A stretch of 64,000 bases of DNA from Pseudomonas sp. B21-040 (GTDB lineage Bacteria; Pseudomonadota; Gammaproteobacteria; Pseudomonadales; Pseudomonadaceae): the NCBI RefSeq assembly GCF_024748695.1, contig NZ_CP087176.1, forward strand, positions 551,501-615,500. Direction: 5' to 3'. The translations under genes and the position numbers were made by a program. Of the stretch, positions 7,489-17,822 are shown one piece after another; within the stretch, counting starts at the first letter, position 1; each line of letters opens with the position of its first letter. A model generated the notes under the pieces. The model had not been told where the DNA came from and did not search any database. It saw only the letters and a list, made by a program, of their open reading frames with translations.

Positions 7489-8546
7489 AGTCCGTGTTGC
7501 TTGAGCGCCCACTCGACATGTTCGCGCACTAACTCCGATGGGTAATCCCTGCGCGCCTTCAGTGCCTCCAGCACCGGAATGCTCGACGGCGCATTGCCCA
7601 ACCCCACCGCCAGGTTACGCAGCCAGCGCTCGTAACCGGCCCGGCGTAAAGGCGAGCCTTCGGTGCTGCTGAGGAATTTGTCTTCGTCCCACATGAACAG
7701 TTCGGCCAGTTCGGCGTTGTCCAGGTTGTGCCGTGGCTTGAAGTCGCTTTCGCCGGAGGAGCGGGCGAAGCGGTTCCACGGGCAGACGATCTGGCAGTCA
7801 TCGCAACCGAACACGCGGTTGCCGATCAAGGGGCGTAAATCTTCCGGGATCGCGCTTTTCAGTTCGATGGTCAGGTAGGAAATGCAGCGCCGGGCGTCCA
7901 GCACGTAGGGGCCGACGAACGCATTGGTCGGACAGATGTCGAGACACGCGGTGCAGCGGCCGCAATGTTCGGTGGCATGGGGCGGATCGACCGGCAGCGG
8001 CAGATCGACAAAGAGTTCGCTGAGGAAGAAGTAACTGCCGGCTTTTCGATTCAAGACCAGGGTGTTTTTGCCGATCCAGCCAAGACCGGCCTGTTCGGCG
8101 ATGGCTTTTTCCAGCACCGGGGCGCTGTCGACGAAGGCGCGGAAACCAAACGGGCCGATCTGGGCCTGAATTTTATCGGCCAGTTGTTGCACGCGTTTAC
8201 GGATCAACTTGTGGTAATCGCGGCCCAAGGCATAACGCGACACATAGGCTTTTTCCGGTTTTCCCAGCAATTGCGCCATCTGGGTGTCACCCGGCAGGTA
8301 GTCCATGCGCAGGGAAACCACGCGCAAGGTGCCAGGGACGAGCTCTTCCGGGTGCGAGCGTTTGCTGCCATGGGCGCCCATGTAGTCCATTTCGCCGTGG
8401 TAGCCGGCGGCGAGCCAGCGCTCCAGGTGCTGCTCATGCTCGGCCAGGTCGAGGCCGCTGATGCCGACTTGCTGGAAGCCCAGCTCGCGGCCCCAGTCCT
8501 TGATGGATTGGGCGAGGGCGGGCAGGTCTGTAGTAATTGCGGGCAT
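7482..8546 (-). CDS. queG: epoxyqueuosine reductase QueG
   Basis: QueG makes queuosine in tRNA wobble positions by reducing epoxyqueuosine; it uses cobalamin and two 4Fe-4S clusters. The start at 8546 (MPAITTDLPALAQSIKDW) gives 354 residues; an upstream in-frame ATG at 8618 would overlap nnr and adds non-family residues. Visible features: the catalytic Asp region FRAFVDSAPVLEKA (Asp140), cluster 1 CGRCTACLDICP (Cys195/198/201/205), and cluster 2 CDDCQIVCPW (Cys248/251/255). It is divergent from nnr with about 60 bases between starts. Confidence 0.96.
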   Translation of the reverse strand: MPAITTDLPALAQSIKDWGRELGFQQVGISGLDLAEHEQHLERWLAAGYHGEMDYMGAHGSKRSHPEELVPGTLRVVSLRMDYLPGDTQMAQLLGKPEKAYVSRYALGRDYHKLIRKRVQQLADKIQAQIGPFGFRAFVDSAPVLEKAIAEQAGLGWIGKNTLVLNRKAGSYFFLSELFVDLPLPVDPPHATEHCGRCTACLDICPTNAFVGPYVLDARRCISYLTIELKSAIPEDLRPLIGNRVFGCDDCQIVCPWNRFARSSGESDFKPRHNLDNAELAELFMWDEDKFLSSTEGSPLRRAGYERWLRNLAVGLGNAPSSIPVLEALKARRDYPSELVREHVEWALKQHGLL

Positions 8547-8609
8547 GAGGCGAGAGAAACCGGAGCTGAGGTGCGTATAATTCTGCCAGACATCGGAGCC
8601 TGAAGACGC

Positions 8610-10109
8610 ATGCCGCACACTAAAGATGATTTACCCGACGCGCTGTACAGCGCAGCGCAGGTCCGAGGGCTCGATGCGAGCCTGATCGCGGCCGGCACAC
8701 CGGGCTTCGAATTGATGCAGCGCGCCGCACGGGCGACCTGGCGTGCGCTGGTCCGTCAATGGCCGTCGGCCAATGAACTCACTGTGCTGGCCGGTCACGG
8801 CAATAACGCTGGCGATGGTTATCTGGTCGCGGTGCTGGCCAAGCGTGCGGGTTGGTTGGTTCGCATCCTGGCGGTGGGTGATCCCCAGCGATTGCAGGGT
8901 GATGCGGCGTTGGCGCATGCCGAGGCAGTGTCCGAGAGCGTCTCTATCGACGCCTGGTCGGCACAAGCCCAACTGAGCGGCATCGTGCTGGACGCATTGC
9001 TGGGCACCGGTCTGACGGGTGAGGTGCGAGCGCCTTACGCCGACGCCATCGCGGCGATCAATGCCTGTGGGTTGCCGGTGGCAGCGGTGGATATCCCTTC
9101 CGGTCTGTGCGCCGATACCGGTCGCGTCCTCGGTATTGCAGTACAAGCCGAGCTCACCGTCACCTTCATTGGATTAAAGCTGGGGCTGTTCACCGGCGAT
9201 GCCGCGGATGTGGTCGGCGACCTGGTTTTCAATGATTTGCACGCCGATCCACAGCTCATTGAAGTTGCGGCGATCAGCGCTCGTCGTCTGACGGCCGGTA
9301 ACCTGCCGCGTCCTGCGCCCCGATCCCCGACTTCTCATAAAGGTAAATTCGGCCATGTGTTGCTGATCGGTGGTGATCGCGGTTTGGGTGGCGCGATCCT
9401 GCTGAGCGCGCAGTCCGCGCTGCGCAGCGGTGCCGGCATGGTCTCGGTGGCAACCCGCAGTGAACATGTGCCAGCCGCGCTGGCGAGAATTCCGGAAGCC
9501 ATGGTGTTGGGCACTTCGTCGGCCAATCAGTTGATGGAACTGCTGCAAAAAGTGTCCGTGCTGGTGGTCGGTCCGGGCTTGGGGCAGGTTGCCTGGGGGC
9601 GCAGTTTGCTGTCGGCGGCCGCCAATGCGCCGTTGCCGCAAGTCTGGGACGCCGATGCGTTGAACCTTCTGGCCGAAGAGCACGTGAGACTGCCCAAGGA
9701 TTGCGTGATCACCCCGCATCCGGGCGAAGCGGCGCGATTGCTGGGGATCAGCACCGCCCAGGTGCAGGCTGATCGCCCGGCGGCGGCGCATGCGTTGAGC
9801 AAAAAATATACAGCTGTCGTGGTGCTCAAGGGCGCCGGCAGTCTGATCGCCAGCCCCGATGGGCGTTTGGCGTTGTGTCATCAGGGGCATCCGGCGATGG
9901 CCGCCGCCGGGTTGGGCGATGTGCTGGCCGGTCTGGTGGGCGCGTTGCTGGCTCAAGGCATGCAGGCGTTCGATGCCGCCTGTCTGGCGGTTTGGTTGCA
10001 TGCCAATGCGGGTGAGCAACAAGGTAAATTCGGCCGTGGGCTGGCGGCCAGTGATCTGATCCCGGCCATTCGTCAGTTGTTGGAGGAGCAAGCACCGTGT
10101 CTGAAGTAA
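8610..10109 (+). CDS. nnr: bifunctional NAD(P)H-hydrate epimerase / dehydratase
   Basis: This is the YjeF-type repair enzyme that restores damaged NAD(P)H hydrates. The N-terminal epimerase domain has GHGNNAGDGYLVA (about 62-74) and DALLGTGLTG (128-137). The C-terminal ADP/ATP-dependent dehydratase domain (from about 230) has GHVLLIGGDRGLGGA, the phosphate region HPGEAARLLG, and the catalytic AAAGLGDVLAGL. Length is 499 residues, typical of the fused form. It is the first gene of a tight operon and overlaps tsaE by 13 bases. Confidence 0.96.
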   Translation: MPHTKDDLPDALYSAAQVRGLDASLIAAGTPGFELMQRAARATWRALVRQWPSANELTVLAGHGNNAGDGYLVAVLAKRAGWLVRILAVGDPQRLQGDAALAHAEAVSESVSIDAWSAQAQLSGIVLDALLGTGLTGEVRAPYADAIAAINACGLPVAAVDIPSGLCADTGRVLGIAVQAELTVTFIGLKLGLFTGDAADVVGDLVFNDLHADPQLIEVAAISARRLTAGNLPRPAPRSPTSHKGKFGHVLLIGGDRGLGGAILLSAQSALRSGAGMVSVATRSEHVPAALARIPEAMVLGTSSANQLMELLQKVSVLVVGPGLGQVAWGRSLLSAAANAPLPQVWDADALNLLAEEHVRLPKDCVITPHPGEAARLLGISTAQVQADRPAAAHALSKKYTAVVVLKGAGSLIASPDGRLALCHQGHPAMAAAGLGDVLAGLVGALLAQGMQAFDAACLAVWLHANAGEQQGKFGRGLAASDLIPAIRQLLEEQAPCLK

Positions 10110-10567
10110 CCCTGTACCTGGCTGATGAAGAGGCGATGACTGCATTTGGCGCACGTATCGCAAAAACCACCGAAGGGCACGGTCTGATTTTTCTGGAAGG
10201 GGACCTGGGGGCGGGGAAAACCACGCTGTCACGGGGCATCATTCGCGGTTTGGGGCATGAAGGCGCCGTGAAAAGTCCGACCTTTACCCTGGTTGAACCC
10301 TATGAGATCGGCGACATTCGTGCCTTCCATTTCGACTTGTACCGTTTGGTCGATCCGGAAGAGCTGGAGTACCTCGGTATTCGCGACTATTTCGACGACG
10401 ACGCCCTGTGCCTGATCGAATGGCCCGATAAAGGTGCAGGCTTTTTGCCAAAGCCCGACCTGACCATTACCATTAGCCCGCAAGACAGCGGGCGTTCGCT
10501 GAAAATTTTATCCCAAGGCTCGCGTGGCGAGATTTGGTGTGCCGCTTTGGCATTGGAATCCAATTAA
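10097..10567 (+). CDS. tsaE: tRNA t6A synthesis ATPase TsaE
   Basis: TsaE is the small ATPase that drives the TsaBD complex making N6-threonylcarbamoyladenosine at position 37 of ANN-decoding tRNAs. It starts at a GTG (10097) inside the end of nnr. Walker A is GDLGAGKT (35-42). Family motifs KSPTFTLVEPY and HFDLYRLVDPEELEYLGI follow, then LIEWPDKG. Length is 156 residues. Its position between nnr and amiB is the conserved gammaproteobacterial order. Confidence 0.95.
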   Translation: MSEVTLYLADEEAMTAFGARIAKTTEGHGLIFLEGDLGAGKTTLSRGIIRGLGHEGAVKSPTFTLVEPYEIGDIRAFHFDLYRLVDPEELEYLGIRDYFDDDALCLIEWPDKGAGFLPKPDLTITISPQDSGRSLKILSQGSRGEIWCAALALESN

Positions 10568-10582
10568 ATGATGGGGTCAGGT

Positions 10583-12010
10583 ATGCGCTTTCGCGCGATG
10601 GTAGCTGCCGTAGGATTGTTGTTTTTGGCGGTGACCGTCGACGCTTTGGCCGATGCGAAGGTCAACAGTGTTCGCCTGTGGCGGGCGCCAGACAACACAC
10701 GGCTGGTGTTCGACCTGACAGGGCCCGTGCAACACAGCGTGTTCACGCTGACTGCCCCGGATCGACTGGTAATCGACATCAATGGTGCGACACTCGGCGC
10801 GCCGCTGAACGTCAACACCTCCAATACTCCGATCACTGCCATGCGCTCGGCTCAACGCACGCCGACCGACTTGCGGGTGGTCATCGACCTGAAAAAGGCC
10901 GTGACCCCGAAAAGCTTCTCCCTGGCACCGAACGCTCAGTACGGCAACCGACTGGTGGTGGATCTGTTTGATAGCGCCGGCGATGCCGCGCCGTCTCCCA
11001 CGCCGACACCGACTCCAACCCCTTCGGTCGCCACGATGCCGGCAGTGCCAGTCACGCCGGTTGAGCCTGCGATCAAGCTTCCACCGGCACCGGCTGGCAA
11101 GCGCGACATCCTTGTGGTGATTGACGCCGGCCACGGTGGTGAAGACCCGGGCGCTTCAGGCTCTCGCGGCCAGAAGGAAAAAGACGTGGTATTGGCCATC
11201 GCCCGTGAGTTGCAGCGTCAGGTCAATGGCATGAAAGGCTTCCGTGCCGAACTGACCCGTACCGGCGACTACTTCATCCCGTTGCGCGGACGTACTGAAA
11301 TTGCCCGCAAGAAAGGCGCCGACCTGTTCGTTTCGATCCACGCCGACGCCGCGCCGTCGGCCGCCGCCTTCGGTGCGTCGGTGTTTGCCCTGTCTGATCG
11401 TGGCGCTACTTCGGAAACGGCCCGCTGGCTGGCGGACAGTGAAAACCGCTCCGACTTGATCGGCGGTGCCGGCAACGTCAGCCTCGATGACAAGGACCGC
11501 ATGCTCGCAGGCGTTCTGCTTGACCTGTCGATGACCGCGTCCCTGACGTCCAGCCTGAACGTCGGCCAGAAAGTCCTGAGCAACATCGGGCGGGTCACGC
11601 CACTGCACAAGCAGCGTGTGGAACAAGCCGGGTTTATGGTGCTGAAGTCGCCAGACATCCCGTCGATCCTGGTGGAAACCGGGTTCATCTCCAACTCCAA
11701 CGAAGCTTCCAAACTGGCCTCCTCGAATCATCAGCAGGCGCTGGCGCGTTCGATCAGCAGCGGCGTGCGCCAGTTCTTCCAGCAGAATCCGCCACCGGGC
11801 ACCTACATTGCCTGGCTGCGTGACTCCGGCAAAATCGCCCAGGGCCCCCGTGATCACCGGGTGAGTCCGGGTGAGACCCTGGCGATGATCGCCGTACGCT
11901 ATCAGGTCTCGCCGGCCACGCTGCGCAGCGCCAACAACCTGTCCAGTGATGAGCTCAAGATCGGTCAGCACCTGACCATTCCTGGCACTGAGTTGGCGGC
12001 CAAAGAATGA
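10583..12010 (+). CDS. amiB: N-acetylmuramoyl-L-alanine amidase with AMIN and LysM domains
   Basis: A periplasmic amidase that cleaves septal peptidoglycan during cell separation. The start at 10583 ([17 protein letters not shown]) is preferred over an ATG at 10568 because it is preceded by GGGGTCAGG and opens the signal peptide directly; it gives 475 residues. Order: signal peptide (1-23), AMIN domain (about 25-130), a Pro/Thr linker (137-165), amidase_3 zinc domain ([13 protein letters not shown], His184; [14 protein letters not shown]), and a C-terminal LysM (about 424-470). The stop overlaps the mutL start (ATGA). Confidence 0.95.
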   Translation: MRFRAMVAAVGLLFLAVTVDALADAKVNSVRLWRAPDNTRLVFDLTGPVQHSVFTLTAPDRLVIDINGATLGAPLNVNTSNTPITAMRSAQRTPTDLRVVIDLKKAVTPKSFSLAPNAQYGNRLVVDLFDSAGDAAPSPTPTPTPTPSVATMPAVPVTPVEPAIKLPPAPAGKRDILVVIDAGHGGEDPGASGSRGQKEKDVVLAIARELQRQVNGMKGFRAELTRTGDYFIPLRGRTEIARKKGADLFVSIHADAAPSAAAFGASVFALSDRGATSETARWLADSENRSDLIGGAGNVSLDDKDRMLAGVLLDLSMTASLTSSLNVGQKVLSNIGRVTPLHKQRVEQAGFMVLKSPDIPSILVETGFISNSNEASKLASSNHQQALARSISSGVRQFFQQNPPPGTYIAWLRDSGKIAQGPRDHRVSPGETLAMIAVRYQVSPATLRSANNLSSDELKIGQHLTIPGTELAAKE

Positions 12011-13917
12011 ATCAGGTCGTGATCAACAGCGCTCGCATCGAACTGCTCAGCCCGCGACTGGCGAACCAGATTGCCGCCGGTGAAGTGGTTGAGCGCCCGG
12101 CTTCGGTGATCAAGGAATTGCTGGAAAACAGCCTCGACTCCGGCGCCAAGCGCATCGATGTCGATGTCGAGCAGGGCGGCGTCAAGCTGCTGCGGGTGCG
12201 CGATGACGGTAGCGGCATTTCTGCCGATGACCTGCCGCTGGCACTGGCCCGACACGCCACCAGCAAGATCCGTAACCTGGAAGACCTTGAACAGGTCATG
12301 AGCCTGGGCTTTCGCGGTGAAGCACTGGCCTCGATCAGCTCCGTGGCGCGCCTGACACTGACGTCCCGCACCCGCGACGCCGATCAGGCCTGGCAGGTCG
12401 AAACCGAAGGCCGGGACATGGCGCCTCGCGTGCAGCCGGCAGCCCATCCGGTGGGCACGTCCGTGGAAGTGCGCGATCTGTTCTTCAACACCCCGGCGCG
12501 GCGCAAATTCCTCAAGACCGAAAAAACCGAATTCGATCATCTGCAAGAAGTGATCAAGCGTCTGGCGTTGGCGCGTTTCGATGTTGCCTTTCATCTGCGC
12601 CATAACGGCAAGACCATTCTCAGTCTGCACGAAGCCCACGACGATGCGGCCCGTGCCCGGCGTGTGGCAGCCATTTGTGGCTCGGGTTTCCTGGAGCAGG
12701 CATTACCGATCGAAATCGAGCGCAACGGCCTGCATTTGTGGGGCTGGGTCGGTCTGCCGACGTTCAACCGCAGCCAGGCCGACTTGCAGTACTTCTTTGT
12801 GAATGGCCGCGCAGTGCGCGATAAACTGGTGGCTCACGCAGTGCGCCAGGCCTATCGCGACGTGCTGTTCAATGGCCGGCATCCGACATTTGTGCTGTTT
12901 TTTGAAGTGGATCCGGCGGGCGTCGACGTCAACGTGCACCCGACCAAACACGAAGTTCGCTTTCGTGACGGGCGCATGGTTCACGACTTCCTCTATGGCA
13001 CTTTGCACCGCGCCTTGGGCGATGTGCGGCCGGAAGACCATCTGGCCGCACCGGTTGAAACGGCCATCGTTCGACCTACCGGCCTCGACGCCGGCGAGTT
13101 CGGCCCGCAGGGTGAAATGCGTCTGGCCGCCAATGCGCTGCTGGAGCAGCCGCAGGCGCAGCCATCGTTCAATCCCCCGGCGGGCTCGGGCGCCGGCGCC
13201 GGTTATCAGTACCAATACACGCCACGGACTCAGTCCGGCGTGCCGGTCGCGGAAGCCCAGGCTGCCTATCGTGAATTTTTCGCGCCATTGCCCGAGGCCA
13301 ATGCGGTCGCCCTGCCGGCCGGGCAAGACGATATTCCGCCGCTGGGTTATGCACTGGCGCAGCTCAAAGGGATCTACATTCTTTCGGAAAACGCTCAAGG
13401 GCTGGTGCTGGTGGACATGCACGCGGCCCATGAACGGATCATGTACGAGCGCTTGAAAATAGCCATGGCCAGCGAAGGCCTGAGCGGCCAGCCGCTGCTG
13501 GTGCCGGAATCGCTGGCCGTCAGCCAGCGTGAGGCCGATTGTGCCGAAGAGCACATCGCGTGGTTCCAGCGCCTGGGCTTCGAATTGCAGCGTCTGGGGC
13601 CGGAATCCCTGGCCATCCGGCAGATTCCTGCTTTGCTCAAGCAAGCGCAAGCCAATCGCTTGGTCAGTGATGTCTTGGCTGATCTGATGGAATACGGCAC
13701 CAGCGACCGGATTCAGGCGCATCTGAACGAGCTGCTCGGGACGATGGCCTGTCACGGCGCGGTTCGGGCGAATCGACGCCTGGCGATCCCGGAAATGAAC
13801 GGCCTGCTGCGCGACATGGAAAACACCGAGCGCAGCGGTCAATGCAACCATGGCCGACCGACCTGGACCCAATTGGGCCTGGACGATCTGGACAAACTGT
13901 TCTTGCGCGGTCGTTGA
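12007..13917 (+). CDS. mutL: DNA mismatch repair protein MutL
   Basis: MutL links MutS mismatch recognition to strand incision. The N-terminal GHKL ATPase shows [12 protein letters not shown] (Glu37, Asn41), DDGSGI (66-71), RHATSKI and GFRGEAL. The C-terminal domain contains [12 protein letters not shown] (470-481), the variant of the endonuclease metal motif found in Pseudomonas MutL, so strand nicking is probably intrinsic rather than by MutH. Length is 636 residues. It starts 4 bases inside amiB and ends 1 base into miaA. Confidence 0.97.
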   Translation: MNQVVINSARIELLSPRLANQIAAGEVVERPASVIKELLENSLDSGAKRIDVDVEQGGVKLLRVRDDGSGISADDLPLALARHATSKIRNLEDLEQVMSLGFRGEALASISSVARLTLTSRTRDADQAWQVETEGRDMAPRVQPAAHPVGTSVEVRDLFFNTPARRKFLKTEKTEFDHLQEVIKRLALARFDVAFHLRHNGKTILSLHEAHDDAARARRVAAICGSGFLEQALPIEIERNGLHLWGWVGLPTFNRSQADLQYFFVNGRAVRDKLVAHAVRQAYRDVLFNGRHPTFVLFFEVDPAGVDVNVHPTKHEVRFRDGRMVHDFLYGTLHRALGDVRPEDHLAAPVETAIVRPTGLDAGEFGPQGEMRLAANALLEQPQAQPSFNPPAGSGAGAGYQYQYTPRTQSGVPVAEAQAAYREFFAPLPEANAVALPAGQDDIPPLGYALAQLKGIYILSENAQGLVLVDMHAAHERIMYERLKIAMASEGLSGQPLLVPESLAVSQREADCAEEHIAWFQRLGFELQRLGPESLAIRQIPALLKQAQANRLVSDVLADLMEYGTSDRIQAHLNELLGTMACHGAVRANRRLAIPEMNGLLRDMENTERSGQCNHGRPTWTQLGLDDLDKLFLRGR

Positions 13918-14888
13918 TGAGCCAGCTCCCTCCTGCGATTTTCCTGATGGGCCCGACCGCAGCGGGCAAGACCGACCTGGCCATCGAACTGACCAAAGTC
14001 CTGCCTTGCGAGTTGATCAGTGTCGATTCGGCGCTGGTTTACCGTGGCATGGACATTGGCACGGCTAAACCGTCGAAAGAAATCCTGAGCGAATTCCCAC
14101 ACCGCCTGATCGACATTCTTGACCCGGCTGAGAGCTATTCGGCGGCTGATTTCCGCCGGGATGCCCTGCAAGCCATGGCCGAGATCACCGCGCGCGGAAA
14201 AATTCCGCTGCTGGTGGGCGGCACCATGCTCTATTACAAGGCGTTGGTGGAAGGTCTTGCGGACATGCCCGCTGCCGATCCGGACGTCCGTGCGCAAATC
14301 GAAGAAGAGGCTGCACGCCTTGGCTGGCAAGCGCTGCATGAGCAATTGGCAGTCATCGACCCCGAGTCCGCTGCGCGTATTCATCCAAACGATCCGCAGC
14401 GACTCAGTCGCGCACTGGAAGTTTATCGCGTCAGTGGTCAGAGCATGACTGAGCTCAGGTTGCGACAATCTGTGCAAAGTACTGAAGCAGCCGCCTCGGG
14501 ACTGCAACAATTGCCCTATACTGTCGCGAACTTGGCCATTGCACCGGCAAATCGTCAGGTATTGCACGAGCGAATTAAACAAAGATTCACTTTAATGTTG
14601 GAACAGGGATTCATTGACGAGGTCGTAGCCCTGCGTAAGAGAAGTGACCTGCATTCAGGGTTGCCGTCTATACGTGCGGTAGGCTACCGACAAGTCTGGG
14701 ATTACCTGGATGGCAAGCTGACACAAGCCGAGATGCAGGAGCGTGGAATCATTGCCACGCGCCAATTGGCAAAGCGTCAGTTCACCTGGCTGCGCAGTTG
14801 GGCTGATTTACATTGGTTGGACAGCCTCGATTGCGACAATCTGCCGCGCGCCTTGAAATACTTGGGGACCATCTCCATATTGAGCTGA
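13917..14888 (+). CDS. miaA: tRNA dimethylallyltransferase MiaA
   Basis: MiaA adds the isopentenyl group to A37 of UNN-decoding tRNAs. The start at 13917 overlaps the mutL stop (TGATG) and gives [20 protein letters not shown]; 323 residues, the family norm. P-loop GPTAAGKT (12-19), [19 protein letters not shown], and [11 protein letters not shown] are conserved family motifs. hfq follows, as in most gammaproteobacteria. Confidence 0.97.
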   Translation: MSQLPPAIFLMGPTAAGKTDLAIELTKVLPCELISVDSALVYRGMDIGTAKPSKEILSEFPHRLIDILDPAESYSAADFRRDALQAMAEITARGKIPLLVGGTMLYYKALVEGLADMPAADPDVRAQIEEEAARLGWQALHEQLAVIDPESAARIHPNDPQRLSRALEVYRVSGQSMTELRLRQSVQSTEAAASGLQQLPYTVANLAIAPANRQVLHERIKQRFTLMLEQGFIDEVVALRKRSDLHSGLPSIRAVGYRQVWDYLDGKLTQAEMQERGIIATRQLAKRQFTWLRSWADLHWLDSLDCDNLPRALKYLGTISILS

Positions 14889-14981
14889 GTCCTTGCAATT
14901 GCCGTCTATCCTTGGGGGTGTGACGGCTAAAGCCATCTGTTTACCTATTTTTTATATTGAATCCTTAAAGGAGTGCGGCAC

Positions 14982-15242
14982 ATGTCAAAAGGGCATTCGC
15001 TACAAGACCCTTACTTGAATACTTTACGTAAAGAGAAAGTTGGGGTGTCCATCTACCTGGTCAACGGGATCAAACTGCAAGGCACGATCGAGTCTTTCGA
15101 CCAGTTCGTTATCCTGCTGAAAAACACCGTTAGCCAAATGGTTTACAAACACGCTATCTCGACAGTGGTACCGGTTCGTCCAATTCGTCTGCCAAGCGCA
15201 ACCGAATCCGAAGCGGGTGACGCTGAGCCAGGTAACGCCTGA
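14982..15242 (+). CDS. hfq: RNA chaperone Hfq
   Basis: Hfq is the hexameric Sm-like chaperone for small RNAs and for catabolite repression. The start at 14982 ([13 protein letters not shown]) has a strong ribosome binding site AAAGGAG. Sm1 (about 8-45) and Sm2 with YKHAIST are present. At 86 residues it has the short C-terminal tail of Pseudomonas Hfq, here acidic ([12 protein letters not shown]). hflX follows after 12 bases. Confidence 0.97.
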   Translation: MSKGHSLQDPYLNTLRKEKVGVSIYLVNGIKLQGTIESFDQFVILLKNTVSQMVYKHAISTVVPVRPIRLPSATESEAGDAEPGNA

Positions 15243-15254
15243 TAGGAGTCTCCT

Positions 15255-16556
15255 TTGTTCTTTGAGCGCCACGGTGGTGGTGAGCGAGTAATCCTCGTTC
15301 ACTTGGATGGACAGGACCCTGAGGCGCGCGAAGATCCGCAGGAGTTTCAGGAATTGGCTAATTCGGCGGGCGCCGAGACCGTTGCGTTTTTTAACGTGCC
15401 GCGTCATCGGCCAACCGCCAAATTCCTGATTGGCAGCGGCAAGGTCGAGGAGCTACGCGACCTGGTCAAGGCCGAAGAGGCCGATCTGGTGATTTTCAAT
15501 CACGTCCTCACGCCCAGTCAGGAACGTAACCTCGAACGTGTTTTCGAGTGTCGCGTGATCGACCGTACCGGTCTGATTCTCGATATTTTCGCCCAACGCG
15601 CCCGTACCCATGAAGGCAAGCTCCAGGTAGAACTGGCCCAGCTTGACCACATGAGTACCCGGCTGGTTCGTGGCTGGACCCACCTTGAACGCCAAGGTGG
15701 CGGTATCGGCATGCGTGGCCCGGGTGAAACGCAACTGGAAACCGACCGCCGTTTGCTGCGGGTTCGCCTGCGACAGATCAAGGGCCGGCTGGAGAAAGTG
15801 CGCAGCCAGCGTGAACAGTCTCGACGTGGCCGCATGCGTGCGGATATCCCTACCGTGTCACTGGTGGGGTATACCAACGCCGGTAAATCCACGCTCTTCA
15901 ATAACGTGACGAAATCCGACGTCTACGCGGCTGACCAATTGTTTGCCACGCTGGACCCGACCCTGCGCCGTCTGGATTTAGACGATCTGGGGCCGATTGT
16001 CCTGGCGGACACTGTAGGTTTCATTCGCCACTTGCCCCACAAGCTGGTCGAGGCATTTCGGTCTACCCTCGAAGAGTCGAGCAACTCCGACCTGTTGTTG
16101 CACGTGATCGATGCGGCCGAACCAGATCGCATGTTGCAGATCGAGCAGGTGATGGTGGTGCTGGGTGAGATTGGTGCCCAGGACTTGCCGATACTCGAGG
16201 TCTATAACAAACTCGATTTGCTTGAAGGCGTTGAGCCACAAATCCAGCGCGACGAAAACGGCAAACCCCAGCGGGTCTGGCTGTCGGCGCGTGATGGCAC
16301 TGGTCTGGAATTGCTTGAACAAGCCATTGCCGAGTTACTCGGCAGTGAATTGTTTATCGGTACCTTGCGCTTGCCGAGCCGCTTTGCTCGACTGCGGGCA
16401 CAGTTTTTCGAACTCGGTGCGGTACAGAAAGAAGAACACGATGACGAAGGCATCAGTTTGCTGGCCGTTCGTTTGCCACGAGCCGAGTTGAATCGACTGG
16501 TGAGCCGCGAAGGTTTGCAGCCCAATGACTTCATCGAGCAACACACTTTGCAATAA
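15255..16556 (+). CDS. hflX: ribosome-splitting GTPase HflX
   Basis: HflX is a heat-shock GTPase that dissociates stalled ribosomes. Translation starts at TTG (15255) preceded by TAGGAG; no suitable ATG opens the conserved FFERHGGGERVILVHLDG. The N-terminal HflX domain contains the glycine-rich RQGGGIGMRGPGETQLETDR segment. G1 is GYTNAGKS (205-212), G3 DTVGF, and G4 NKLD. Length is 433 residues. It is downstream of hfq in the usual order. Confidence 0.96.
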   Translation: MFFERHGGGERVILVHLDGQDPEAREDPQEFQELANSAGAETVAFFNVPRHRPTAKFLIGSGKVEELRDLVKAEEADLVIFNHVLTPSQERNLERVFECRVIDRTGLILDIFAQRARTHEGKLQVELAQLDHMSTRLVRGWTHLERQGGGIGMRGPGETQLETDRRLLRVRLRQIKGRLEKVRSQREQSRRGRMRADIPTVSLVGYTNAGKSTLFNNVTKSDVYAADQLFATLDPTLRRLDLDDLGPIVLADTVGFIRHLPHKLVEAFRSTLEESSNSDLLLHVIDAAEPDRMLQIEQVMVVLGEIGAQDLPILEVYNKLDLLEGVEPQIQRDENGKPQRVWLSARDGTGLELLEQAIAELLGSELFIGTLRLPSRFARLRAQFFELGAVQKEEHDDEGISLLAVRLPRAELNRLVSREGLQPNDFIEQHTLQ

Positions 16557-16652
16557 AAGCCTGAGAAAGCGGTTGTGTCGTGGTGACAGGCATTCTGTAG
16601 CATTGGTCGGCGCGCCGTGGGTGCGTCTTTGCTTTATCAGATGGAGAGCGCT

Positions 16653-17822
16653 ATGGCTTGGAATGAGCCGGGTGGCAACTCGAATAATCAGGATCCTTGG
16701 GGTGGCAAGCGTCGTAATAACGGCGACCGCAAGGGACCACCGGATCTCGACGAGGCCTTCCGAAAGCTGCAGGAAAGCCTGAACGGGTTGTTCGGTGGTG
16801 GTAAAAAACGTGGTGATGACGGCGGTGGTCCGGGCAAGAGTGGCGGCTTTGGCGGCCTGCTCGGCATCGGCCTTGTCGTGCTAGCGGCCGTGTGGCTGTA
16901 CAGCGCTGTTTACGTCGTCGACGAGCAGGAGCAAGCCGTGGTGCTGCGCTTCGGCAAGTACTACGAAACCGTCGGCCCGGGCCTGAATATCTATTTCCCG
17001 CCGATCGACAAGAAGTACCTGGAAAACGTTACGCGAGAGCGTTCGTACACCAAGCAGGGGCAGATGCTGACCGAAGACGAGAACATCGTCGAAGTGCCGC
17101 TGACCGTGCAATACAAGATCAGCAACCTGCAGGATTTCGTGCTGGATGTGGATCAACCGGAAGTCAGCCTGCAGCAAGCGACAGATAGTGCCTTGCGCCA
17201 CGTGGTGGGTTCTACCGCCATGGACCAGGTACTGACTGAAGGTCGTGAGTTGATGGCCAGCGAGATCAAGGAGCGTCTGCAACGCTTCATGGATACCTAT
17301 CGCACCGGTATCACCGTAACGCAGGTCAACGTTCAGAACGCAGCGGCACCGCGTGAAGTCCAGGAAGCCTTCGATGACGTGATCCGTGCCCGTGAAGACG
17401 AGCAGCGTTCGCGTAACCAGGCTGAAACCTATGCCAACGGCGTCGTGCCGGAAGCCCGTGGCCAGGCCCAGCGTATCCTCGAGGATGCCAATGGTTACCG
17501 TGACGAAACCGTCTCGCGTGCCAAGGGTGAGGCTGATCGCTTTACCAAACTGGTTGCCGAGTATCGCAAGGCCCCTGAAGTCACCCGCGAGCGTCTGTAC
17601 CTGGACACCATGCAGGAAGTCTTCAGCAACACCAGCAAGGTTCTCGTGACCGGCAACAAGAATGGCCAAAGCAATCTGCTGTACTTGCCGCTGGACAAGA
17701 TGATTCAAAACAGTTCGGGCGGTAATGCGCCGGTAACCGGTTCGGCCGCAGCCTCCAGCAACACGGATGTCACGCCGCATGTCACTGACCTGCCGCAAAC
17801 GCGCACAAGGGAGACCCGCTGA
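16653..17822 (+). CDS. hflK: HflK subunit of the FtsH regulator complex
   Basis: HflK and HflC form a membrane SPFH cage around the FtsH protease. The start at 16653 (MAWNEPGGNSNNQDPWGG) gives 389 residues. A Gly/Lys/Asp-rich N-terminus (1-68) is followed by one membrane helix (about 69-89) and the SPFH/band-7 domain (VVDEQEQAVVLRFGKY onwards), then a coiled-coil region rich in Arg/Glu/Ala. The stop overlaps the hflC start by one base. Confidence 0.96.
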   Translation: MAWNEPGGNSNNQDPWGGKRRNNGDRKGPPDLDEAFRKLQESLNGLFGGGKKRGDDGGGPGKSGGFGGLLGIGLVVLAAVWLYSAVYVVDEQEQAVVLRFGKYYETVGPGLNIYFPPIDKKYLENVTRERSYTKQGQMLTEDENIVEVPLTVQYKISNLQDFVLDVDQPEVSLQQATDSALRHVVGSTAMDQVLTEGRELMASEIKERLQRFMDTYRTGITVTQVNVQNAAAPREVQEAFDDVIRAREDEQRSRNQAETYANGVVPEARGQAQRILEDANGYRDETVSRAKGEADRFTKLVAEYRKAPEVTRERLYLDTMQEVFSNTSKVLVTGNKNGQSNLLYLPLDKMIQNSSGGNAPVTGSAAASSNTDVTPHVTDLPQTRTRETR